Below are positions 1 to 6,265 of a stretch of 41,856 nucleotides of DNA, piece by piece (positions within the stretch are counted from its first letter, which is position 1; each line of letters begins with the position of its first letter). The notes below the pieces were generated by a model. It saw only the letters and a program-made list of their open reading frames with translations. It did not search any database and had not been told where the DNA came from. The position numbers were made by a program, and so were the translations under genes. The stretch is taken from NCBI GenBank assembly GCA_948468465.1, contig CAOKJJ010000020.1:1-41856 (forward strand). The letters run 5' to 3'. This stretch comes from an uncultured Eubacterium sp. Its GTDB lineage: Bacteria; Bacillota_A; Clostridia; Lachnospirales; Lachnospiraceae.

Positions 1-86
1 TGCAGAATGCCTAGAGATTCTTAGCATTCTGGAGTAGGAGCCGCAAGCCAGGCCATTTCCCCCTCACCCGGCGTCCGGACAGCCAC

Positions 87-119
87 AAAAAAACGCAACA
101 CAATATCAATTCTGCCGCA
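87..119 (-). terminator. Possible weak terminator after the ferritin-like gene
   Basis: Read on the minus strand, TGCGGCA (113-119) can pair with TGTTGCG (94-100) using G-U pairs, and seven T residues follow (87-93). It lies just beyond the stop of the ferritin-like gene, which is the right place, but the stem is weak. The sequence at 91-109 also resembles the left arm of the strong hairpin at 31025-31056. The rest of 1-138 shows no gene, only a small hairpin (CAGAATGC at 3-10 with GCATTCTG at 24-31). Confidence 0.35.
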
Positions 120-138
120 CAGTATTAAAATTTTGCTG

Positions 139-690
139 TCAGCAGGAAGAAACATCAATCGATCTTAGTAACATAATATGATATTCTTCATCTTTTATGA
201 TTCTTGCAAGCACCGCGTTTACCTGCGGGTCGCGGATCATTTTTATATGCATCAGATACTGGTTGATGGCAGCCTGTTCTGCTTCGATATCCGCGGCAAT
301 CATTTTTCCGATCTGTTCTGGCAGCGTCAGGTATTCCGGTGTCCACAGCCGCATCCTTCCATTTGGCTGCTTTGCCGCAAAATCCACTTTTCCTCCAAGC
401 AGATGGATCAATTCACCCAGTTTTTGCAGATGCATCATTTCCGCCATTGCGATGCCGAGTATCGTTTTAGCCAGCGGGCAGTGCTCGCAGGACATGCGGT
501 TCTCATTGTTGATGTATTGCGTAATTGCGGAAAGTTCGGATACAGAACCGCAGTAATCAATACTCAACAGGCTTGCATAAACCGGATTTTTTTCTTTTGC
601 GCAGATCGGCGGATACGGCAGGTCTGCCATAGCGGGCCGGATGCCGGCAAAACTGCATGAATTTGTCAGCAGGGTTGTTGAATCGTGCAT
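139..690 (-). CDS. Ferritin-like di-metal carboxylate protein
   Basis: About 184 residues with the pattern of a four-helix di-iron or di-manganese protein of the ferritin-like superfamily. The pattern is a helix with SELSAITQY, an E-x-x-H helix (AEMMHLQKLGELI), a helix with IEAEQAAINQYL, and a second E-x-x-H near the C terminus (KDEEYHIMLL). A C-x-x-C (CEHC) lies between the first two helices. Its role may be metal storage, peroxide removal or an oxidase; the sequence does not decide. I chose ATG 690 over 756 because a GGGGG stretch sits nine bases upstream of it; ATG 696 is the alternative. It starts 72 bases after the J-domain gene on the same strand, so it may be the last gene of the Hsp70 operon or have its own promoter. 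Confidence 0.75.
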   Translation of the reverse strand: MHDSTTLLTNSCSFAGIRPAMADLPYPPICAKEKNPVYASLLSIDYCGSVSELSAITQYINNENRMSCEHCPLAKTILGIAMAEMMHLQKLGELIHLLGGKVDFAAKQPNGRMRLWTPEYLTLPEQIGKMIAADIEAEQAAINQYLMHIKMIRDPQVNAVLARIIKDEEYHIMLLRSIDVSSC

Positions 691-762
691 AATCATATGC
701 CCCCGTTTTATTCTTTTGTATAATATACTAAGGCAAAACGGATTTGTGACAATCATCTGATA

Positions 763-2166
763 CTATTTATTCATACAGCAGTGTTTATATTTTTTGCCGG
801 AGCCGCATGGACATGGGTCGTTGCGTGAAATTTTTTTTGTTTTTTTTACATATGGTTCATTTTCAAAACCTTCGTTGATGACAGAGCCAAGCGTTTTGAT
901 TTTTTCTTCCGGATATCGTTCATAAAAGTTACCGTCGCTGAAAAAAGGCTGCAGGCGCTGGTAGGTTTTCAGCAGACGGCTTTTTACAAGATGAAGTTTT
1001 GACTCATCTTTTAGCTTTGCAATAAAATCAGCTATTTTTTCGTATTCATGCGGGTGTTCCTGCTCTAATATTTTGGCCTGTTCCAAAATCTCTTCCCGCT
1101 CTTGGATCATGCACAACTGATAATCTGCGATATCAAATTTTATTAAAAAATCATCTTCATCCGTATCGTCTTCATCATCAAAGTCATGTAATAATTCGAG
1201 ATAAGAGATTAAGGTATCGTCAATACGGGAGTCTGCAAGCAGACGCTGATAATAAAATAATTCTATGGTTTTCTGAATGAGTTTGTTATCATCTGGTTCC
1301 CGGCATATTTTCAGAGCGTCGTCGTAGATCTGCATGATAGTATTGTATTCGGCGGACGCATTGGCGACATTCATACATGCGGTTGCAATTAAATGTGTAA
1401 TTTGTGGAATAAATTCTTTGATATAAAGGCCGTACAGTGATAAAAAGCCGTGCAGTCTGTCCAGTATTTCTGCCAGTGTGCCGCTGTTGCGGTAATATTC
1501 CATAGACAGCAGGCCGCAATAAGCATCCATCAGATCGTGGACATCTTCTTTGGACCACCGGATGTCTTGTCTGACGAGTTCCAGCAAAACAGAAACTCCC
1601 TGATCGTACATTTGATTGTCATCGCAGAAAGATGCATACATGATTAAAAAGTTTGGTGTACGGCAGCCAAGCTCATAGGCTTTTGCACATGCATGATAAG
1701 CTTTCTGTGTAAAACCGCGTTCTTTATACGAATAAGCAAGCGCCATATGGAACCACTGGTTATCCGGTTCCTTACTGACTAAAAGCTCGGCATTTTTCAC
1801 GGCTTTGCCAGTGTTTCCGCATCGGCGCTGCGCCATAATTAACAAATATAAAAATTGAAGGCTGTCCGGAAAAAGTTTCCAGGCTTCTTCACAGGTATCC
1901 CGGTATAAGGTAAGATTTTTTTCTTTCCGGTAGTTCTGGATTTGATTAAGCATTTTCACAGCCCGGGGATCGGTCAGCGGAGCAAACACCGGGCCGTCCG
2001 CTTTGTTTTGCCCACGCTTTAAATGTTCATATGCCTGGCGTATTTCCTGAAATTTTTCGGGATCGGATTCCGGGGAATGCAGACGGACCATTTTAAAATA
2101 TGCTTTTTTTATTTCCGCCTGTGACGCTCCCTGTTTCAGGCCGAGTATGCTGTAATCGGTATTCAT
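763..2166 (-). CDS. J-domain protein with helical repeats and C-terminal SEC-C motif
   Basis: 467 residues. Residues 1-60 form a J-domain (DYSILGL, then AEIKKAYFKMVRLH, then FQEIRQAYEHL), but the HPD triad is replaced by H30-S31-P32-E33. The middle (about 75-400) is helical with TPR-like repeats such as WFHMALAYSYKERGFTQKA. The C terminus carries a SEC-C zinc motif (DPCPCGSGKKYKHCC), which in SecA binds zinc and contacts SecB or ribosomes. With an Hsp70 directly upstream (41-base gap), it is most likely that chaperone's dedicated co-chaperone. GTG 2175 would overlap the ribosome site; ATG 2166 has AGGAG eight bases upstream and is preferred. How the HSPE variant stimulates ATPase activity is unknown. 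Confidence 0.8.
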   Translation of the reverse strand: MNTDYSILGLKQGASQAEIKKAYFKMVRLHSPESDPEKFQEIRQAYEHLKRGQNKADGPVFAPLTDPRAVKMLNQIQNYRKEKNLTLYRDTCEEAWKLFPDSLQFLYLLIMAQRRCGNTGKAVKNAELLVSKEPDNQWFHMALAYSYKERGFTQKAYHACAKAYELGCRTPNFLIMYASFCDDNQMYDQGVSVLLELVRQDIRWSKEDVHDLMDAYCGLLSMEYYRNSGTLAEILDRLHGFLSLYGLYIKEFIPQITHLIATACMNVANASAEYNTIMQIYDDALKICREPDDNKLIQKTIELFYYQRLLADSRIDDTLISYLELLHDFDDEDDTDEDDFLIKFDIADYQLCMIQEREEILEQAKILEQEHPHEYEKIADFIAKLKDESKLHLVKSRLLKTYQRLQPFFSDGNFYERYPEEKIKTLGSVINEGFENEPYVKKTKKISRNDPCPCGSGKKYKHCCMNK

Positions 2167-2207
2167 TCTAATCACTCCTAAATGTGTGGCGTTATCTTGC
2201 CGTATAA

Positions 2208-3914
2208 TTATTCGTTCAGCTCATCCAGCAAATACATCAAATCAGATTCACAGACTTTTGCCAATTCCAGGTCTTCTAAAATAAGCGCTTCTTTTAAGTC
2301 GTAGACAGCTGCTTCCAAATCCTCCTTTAAAAGGATATCGTCCTGTACACGCCGGTCTTTCAGCATTTTTTCGGCCCGTCGTATGACCGTACGGAATGCG
2401 CCTGCATCAGGAGCGTCTTTCCATTTGCTGACGTCAATCAGCTCTTTTTCATCTGCCTGATCCTGCATCATATTGATTTCAATGGAAGCGTCCGCGCCGG
2501 TACTTGGGATAGAAGCTTTTACGTTCAACATGCCATCCAGGTTATAGGAAAATTCTACAAGAATACGTTCTACTTTTGCTTTTTTTGCAGGAATGCCGTG
2601 GATTTCAAAATCTCCCAGGAAATGGTTCCTGCTGACGGAACTGCTTTCTCCCTGGTATATTTCGATATGGGCAACCGTCTGGTAGTCTGTACTTGTAAAA
2701 TAAGTTTCACTGCGGGTCACAGGTATCGTAACATTTCGCGGAATAATGACAGCCATGCGGTCCATGGAAAAATCATCTACCACTCGGATGCCAAGCGTAT
2801 ATGGATTCACATCCGTGATAATAATGCTGTCCTCCTGATGAATGCTGCCTTCAATAATGCCAGCCTGAATAGCGGCGCCTTCAGCTACGGCATAATCAGG
2901 ATTCACGGCCTGTGACGGTTCCATTTGCAGATAAGCTTCAATATCTTTTGCCACCAGAGGCATTCTTGTAGAACCGCCGACTAAAATAATACGGTCTATT
3001 TCTGTCGGCAGAATGCCGCTGTCAGCTAATACAACGTCAATTGGCGCATGTGTCCGTTCGATGAGATCCCGCGTCAGTTCTTCAAAAGCTTCTGTGGTCA
3101 TCGTTTCATCTAAGGCGAGCGGTTCACCGGACTTTTCCGCGATCATAGGGATGAGTATCTGGTAGGAATTGTTTTGGCTCAGGGCTTTTTTGCACTGCTC
3201 AGCTTCCTCTTTTAATTTTACCATTGCAAATTTATCTTTTGACAAATCAATCTTGTATTTTGTTTGAAATTGTTCAATCAGCCAGTCCATAATTTTTTCA
3301 TCAAAATCTTTGCCGCCCAGCTGGTTGTCCCCGCTGCTTGCTTTTACTTCCAATACGCCGTCAAACATTTCCAGCAGTGTAACGTCAAAAGTACCGCCGC
3401 CCAGGTCGTACACAAGAATATGGCTTTCTTCTTCCATATGCTCCAGGCCATAGCTTAAAGCAGCTGCGGTCGGTTCGTTTAAAATACGCATAACTTCCAG
3501 CCCTGCTTTTTTTCCTGCTTCTACGGTAGCCTGCCTTTGCAGGTCGTCAAAATAAGCAGGCACGGAGATGACCGCGCGGGTAATATCTGTTTTCAGATAT
3601 TCGGACGCATAGGCTTTTACATATTCCAGAAGCTTGGCGGATAATTCTACTGGAGTATAGCTGCCCTTGCCTAACGCAATTTTCTCGTTTGTACCAATTT
3701 TACGTTTTACTTCAATAGCGGTTTTTTCAGGTGACAGCAAATATTGTGCCCGTGCTTTCTCGCCGACGACAAATTCGTCATTTTCGTCCAGCCCTACAGC
3801 AGACGGGGTAATGATGTCATTTTCCAGATTAAAAATCATCAGTGGTTTTCCGTTTTGAATGACGGCTGCTTCTGTTGTAGATGTTCCAAGATCAATTCCA
3901 ATTACTGTGTTCAT
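2208..3914 (-). CDS. Hsp70-family chaperone (DnaK-like paralogue)
   Basis: 568 residues, ATP-dependent chaperone of the Hsp70 family. Visible motifs are IGIDLGTSTTEAAV at the N terminus (phosphate loop 1), NEPTAAALSYG, LVYDLGGGTFDVTL near residue 170 (phosphate loop 2) and ILVGGSTRMP near 310. A substrate-binding beta domain follows (about 365-490), then a short helical lid ending in LLDELNE. Housekeeping DnaK is usually about 610-640 residues, so the lid is shortened and there is no acidic EEVD-like tail. The flanking GrpE-like and J-domain genes suggest a self-contained accessory machine rather than the main dnaK, which normally sits with hrcA-grpE-dnaK-dnaJ. Start ATG 3914 has AGGAG five bases upstream. 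Confidence 0.92.
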   Translation of the reverse strand: MNTVIGIDLGTSTTEAAVIQNGKPLMIFNLENDIITPSAVGLDENDEFVVGEKARAQYLLSPEKTAIEVKRKIGTNEKIALGKGSYTPVELSAKLLEYVKAYASEYLKTDITRAVISVPAYFDDLQRQATVEAGKKAGLEVMRILNEPTAAALSYGLEHMEEESHILVYDLGGGTFDVTLLEMFDGVLEVKASSGDNQLGGKDFDEKIMDWLIEQFQTKYKIDLSKDKFAMVKLKEEAEQCKKALSQNNSYQILIPMIAEKSGEPLALDETMTTEAFEELTRDLIERTHAPIDVVLADSGILPTEIDRIILVGGSTRMPLVAKDIEAYLQMEPSQAVNPDYAVAEGAAIQAGIIEGSIHQEDSIIITDVNPYTLGIRVVDDFSMDRMAVIIPRNVTIPVTRSETYFTSTDYQTVAHIEIYQGESSSVSRNHFLGDFEIHGIPAKKAKVERILVEFSYNLDGMLNVKASIPSTGADASIEINMMQDQADEKELIDVSKWKDAPDAGAFRTVIRRAEKMLKDRRVQDDILLKEDLEAAVYDLKEALILEDLELAKVCESDLMYLLDELNE

Positions 3915-3965
3915 ATACTCTCCTGTTTCTGGCTGTATGCCTGTAGATATAGGTATGGTTACATG

Positions 3966-4670
3966 CTATTTTGCAGCTGCATAGCGGTATGCGGCTGCCT
4001 GCGCTTTTTTTCTGACTTTTCCTTTGTATAAATATCCGCAGCGGTAGATTTCGGCAATTGTTTTATCTGATGCCGGATCGGCAGTGTCAATGACTTCGAT
4101 GATGTCATGCAGATCATAATCTACGCTGACACCGGATTCCTGTATGATGCTGATCGCGCTGCTGCGCTGGTAATGCTCCAGTGTTTTTTCCATAAGTGCG
4201 ATTTGAGAAGCCCATGATTCGTCTTTGGAGGCCGCATAATGTTTGAGGTTCCAAAATTGTTCCTGATAAGCTTCAAATAGTTCCAGCAGATGCTGTTCCG
4301 CCTGGCCGGCTTCCTTAAGCTGTATGTTAATAGTGTCTTCCTCTGATTTTTTTTCGGACCATTCGTCCAGCAGATCTTCAATGGCCATATCGTGTTTATG
4401 TATGTCAGAATGCAGCTGTGTAAAATGCGTTTCCACCTCACCTAAATGCTGGATGACGCGGGCGTCTAACAGTTCCAGATGCTGGGTGACATTCGCGTCC
4501 AGTTCATCCATCGTTTTTGCCGCGTTGAATTTGAGCTGCCGAACAGTCTCTGATAGGTCAGAAAGAAGCCCCAGTTTTTGCTTTGCGTCAGCGGCATCCT
4601 GCGCAACAGCAGCCAACTGTTCTTCCAGCCGGCGGTATTGGTCGTTCTGATTTTTATGTCTGAAAAACAT
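3966..4670 (-). CDS. GrpE-like nucleotide exchange factor with long coiled coil
   Basis: 234 residues. Residues 10-125 are strongly heptad-like (coiled coil). Residues about 175-225 resemble the GrpE beta domain: YDLHDIIEVIDTADP, then a spacer, then IAEIYRCGYLYKGKVRKKAQ, which matches the family pattern of an acidic/His segment followed by I-x-x-V-x-x-x-G-Y-x-x-x-x-R-V-x-R-x-A. Known GrpE proteins release ADP from Hsp70. The adjacent Hsp70 gene starts 51 bases downstream, supporting this role. The N-terminal coiled coil (LEEQLAAVAQDAADAK, TMDELDANVTQHLELLDARV) fits a GrpE dimer stalk. First gene of the operon; start ATG 4670 has AGG eight bases upstream. Confidence 0.75.
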   Translation of the reverse strand: MFFRHKNQNDQYRRLEEQLAAVAQDAADAKQKLGLLSDLSETVRQLKFNAAKTMDELDANVTQHLELLDARVIQHLGEVETHFTQLHSDIHKHDMAIEDLLDEWSEKKSEEDTINIQLKEAGQAEQHLLELFEAYQEQFWNLKHYAASKDESWASQIALMEKTLEHYQRSSAISIIQESGVSVDYDLHDIIEVIDTADPASDKTIAEIYRCGYLYKGKVRKKAQAAAYRYAAAK

Positions 4671-4687
4671 AGTTGAATCCTGCCTTT

Positions 4688-4716
4688 ATTAATGATAATC
4701 ATTAATTTCAATTATA
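4688..4716 (-). promoter_or_regulatory. Fur-type operator and -10 box for the Hsp70 operon
   Basis: The perfect 8-1-8 palindrome TTAATGATAATCATTAA lies at 4689-4705. Aligned to the classical 19-bp Fur box (GATAATGATAATCATTATC) over 4688-4706 it matches 15 of 19 positions, including the central 15. On the minus strand a perfect TATAAT lies at 4711-4716, so the inferred start of transcription (about 4704) falls inside the palindrome, as expected for repression. No clear -35 is seen. PerR, Zur and other Fur-family proteins use related boxes, so the metal or stress signal is not certain. Confidence 0.7.
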
Positions 4717-4869
4717 ACGCATGTTTCGGTAATTTACTATTACAAAATAGCGGAAAATGGGAGAAAAATCAAGTGATTTTTATATATTTATAAATTCTTA
4801 TGTTATTTTTCTGTGATATGACAGATATTATGCTGCATTTTTGTTCAAAAAGGCGGAATGGTGTACCTT

Positions 4870-4896
4870 AAAAAAGACACCTCCAGAGGCGTCTTT
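4870..4896 (-). terminator. Intrinsic terminator after the retropepsin gene
   Basis: Minus strand: an 11-bp stem AAAGACGCCTC / GAGGTGTCTTT with one G-U pair and a two-base loop, ending in six T residues, four bases after the stop codon at 4901. A textbook rho-independent terminator for the minus-strand pair upstream. About 170 bases of AT-rich sequence (4717-4869) separate it from the Hsp70 operon promoter; I saw nothing else there. Confidence 0.85.
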
Positions 4897-4900
4897 AAAA

Positions 4901-5326
4901 TTATCTGTGATATTCAACATGTTCTTGTGATGGTATTCTAAAAGAAAATTGTGTTTTACCGTCAAAATTTGAAACAGCAAAATCTCCGATTGAAATAATA
5001 TCCATTCCAATTAACACATCAATCCCCTGATTGCCAATTTCTGAATCCATTACGAAAAGATTCATGATTCTGACTTCATTATTTAAAATAAGATTAACCA
5101 TATACTTATTCATAGTTCCAATCCCAGACGGAGTCTGAACATTTATAAGTCCAGTTGGCAACAATCCTAATTTTTTAACGATTTCTTTAGATATACATGT
5201 GCCAGTAGCGCCGGTATCCCATTGTGCTATTGCAGGTATAAAGTTTCCGTTATATTCTACAACTGCTGAATTAACTAATTTTCTTTGTATAGATTTGTAT
5301 TTTTCAGTAAAAACCGATATTATCAT
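4901..5326 (-). CDS. Retropepsin-like aspartic protease
   Basis: 141 residues, the size of one retroviral-type protease monomer. The catalytic motif is D37-T38-G39-A40 in AQWDTGATG, preceded by hydrophobic strands and followed by a flap-like region (NVQTPSGIGTMNKY) and the second family signature IDVLIGMDIISIGDF near 101-116. Known members act as dimers, each giving one Asp. There is no signal peptide or membrane segment, so it is probably cytoplasmic. It lies 22 bases behind the small DUF5678-like gene and ends at its own terminator, so the two are co-transcribed. The ribosome site is GGTGGTGGGG. Base composition is clearly more AT-rich than the glucan genes. The substrate is unknown. Confidence 0.8.
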   Translation of the reverse strand: MIISVFTEKYKSIQRKLVNSAVVEYNGNFIPAIAQWDTGATGTCISKEIVKKLGLLPTGLINVQTPSGIGTMNKYMVNLILNNEVRIMNLFVMDSEIGNQGIDVLIGMDIISIGDFAVSNFDGKTQFSFRIPSQEHVEYHR

Positions 5327-5348
5327 ACGTACCCCACCACCATTACGA

Positions 5349-5609
5349 TTACATGCTTATGAGCTGCCAGGAAGATATATAATTTGTATAACCAGATTCA
5401 TTTCCATTACATTCTTGTACGATAAATGTACCAAGAGGATATTTTTTTGACACTTCATTAATTGCATCTAATTCTGTATCATATGATCCGAGAATTGTAT
5501 TATTTTTTATAGCAATAAATTTGTGACCGTATTTATCAAACAACTCTTGATAATGATTTACAAAATAATCAAAATCGCTCTTCCTTTCCTTAGCTCCATA
5601 CTCGTTCAT
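5349..5609 (-). CDS. Small DUF5678-like protein
   Basis: 86 residues. The pattern FVNHYQELFDKYGHKFIAIKNNTILGSYDTELDAINEV resembles DUF5678-type proteins: a helix with xLxxKY, a strand (KFIAI), then a Gly/Asp turn and a helix. Function is unknown. It has a strong ribosome site (GGAGGAGG, six bases before ATG 5609) and is followed within 22 bases by the retropepsin-like gene, so it could be the protease's partner, regulator or substrate. That is inference from order only. Confidence 0.6.
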   Translation of the reverse strand: MNEYGAKERKSDFDYFVNHYQELFDKYGHKFIAIKNNTILGSYDTELDAINEVSKKYPLGTFIVQECNGNESGYTNYISSWQLISM

Positions 5610-5635
5610 AATTTTCCTCCTCCCATTTTTCTTTT

Positions 5636-5641
5636 ATTATA
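5636..5641 (-). promoter_or_regulatory. -10 box for the DUF5678/retropepsin pair
   Basis: A perfect TATAAT on the minus strand, 26 bases upstream of ATG 5609. No good -35 element is visible, so this is a moderate call. The rest of 5642-5797 must also hold the promoter of the divergent TSCPD gene, but I could not place it. Confidence 0.45.
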
Positions 5642-5797
5642 ACTCATTTCAAACGAAATATCTACAAGAAAGTAACTTCCGAGGTAAAGATACACGGTCA
5701 AGAGGGGATAAAGGTTGTATTTTGGACTTACATACGATAAAATATGCTGAAAGGCTTAATATAAAAAACCTAATAGAAAACAGGAGGAAGAAGCACT

Positions 5798-6067
5798 ATG
5801 GAATATATTTATAAGACAAAAGGAACTTGTTCCACACAGATTAAGTTAGACATTGAAGATGATGTAGTAACGAATGTATCGTTTACAGGAGGATGCAACG
5901 GCAATTTAAAGGCGATTCCGGCGCTTGTAAACGGGCTGACGGTGGATGAGATTGAGAAAAAACTGTCAGGCATTACGTGTGGGTTTAAGCAGACATCCTG
6001 CGGGGATCAGCTTGCGAAAGCATGCAGGGCAGCCTATGAAGCCCAGAAAAGTGCAGCGGCAGACTAA
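5798..6067 (+). CDS. TSCPD-domain protein (TIGR03905-like)
   Basis: 89 residues. It shows the features of the small stand-alone TSCPD family: Y-x-T-x-G-T-C-S near the start, FTGGCNGNL, then LSGITCGFKQTSCGDQLAKA. The TSC-G-D segment is the family's namesake, related to the C-terminal domain of some vitamin B12-dependent ribonucleotide reductases. Four conserved cysteines suggest metal or redox binding. Function is unknown. The ribosome site AGGAGG lies 10 bases before ATG 5798, and a terminator follows at once, so it is a single-gene transcript. Confidence 0.85.
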   Translation: MEYIYKTKGTCSTQIKLDIEDDVVTNVSFTGGCNGNLKAIPALVNGLTVDEIEKKLSGITCGFKQTSCGDQLAKACRAAYEAQKSAAAD

Positions 6068-6092
6068 TTTACATCAAAACAGCATGATAAAG

Positions 6093-6134
6093 ATAACGGT
6101 TCAGACACGATTTCGTCAGAACCGTTATTTTTTT
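6093..6134 (+). terminator. Terminator after the TSCPD gene
   Basis: ATAACGGTTC (6093-6102) pairs with GAACCGTTAT (6119-6128), followed by a run of T residues to 6134. The stem is ten perfect base pairs. It sits 25 bases after the TSCPD stop and ends just before the regulatory element of the next gene. Confidence 0.9.
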
Positions 6135-6143
6135 GGAACGATA

Positions 6144-6197
6144 TTTGATATTTTTACTTGCATTCTGATATATGCCATCCCTCAAAACAGATAAAAT
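6144..6197 (+). promoter_or_regulatory. Probable AraC-type activator site and promoter of the phosphorylase gene
   Basis: The 12-mer TTTGATATTTTT (6144-6155) is identical to one at 9810-9821 and one at 15343-15354, all upstream of glucan genes. A second half-site, TCTGATAT (6164-6171), lies 20 bases on. The best -10 is TAAAAT at 6192-6197, 48 bases after the start of the 12-mer, the same distance as at the sugar-binding protein promoter. The expected -35 position is weak and overlaps the second half-site, as for an activator-dependent promoter. Placement of the -10 is by eye. Confidence 0.55.
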
Positions 6198-6201
6198 AAT
6201 A

Positions 6202-6215
6202 AAACGGAACCGTTT
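6202..6215. promoter_or_regulatory. Palindrome at the expected transcription start
   Basis: AAACGGAACCGTTT consists of AAACGG and CCGTTT around a central AA. It lies just downstream of the proposed -10 box, where a repressor of the LacI type could bind. No LacI-family gene lies in this window. It may equally be chance or part of an RNA fold with the nearby terminator, which contains the related AACGGTTC. Confidence 0.35.
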
Positions 6216-6265
6216 GCATAAGCTGCTGAAAATAAATGACGCAGCGAACGAAAAGGAGGAGTCAG

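Noticed and set aside
1..86. Possible end of a riboswitch (CCGCAAGCCAGG looks slightly like a cobalamin riboswitch segment)
   Set aside because: Only a few bases agree, the conserved core is absent, and no matching gene lies downstream on that strand.
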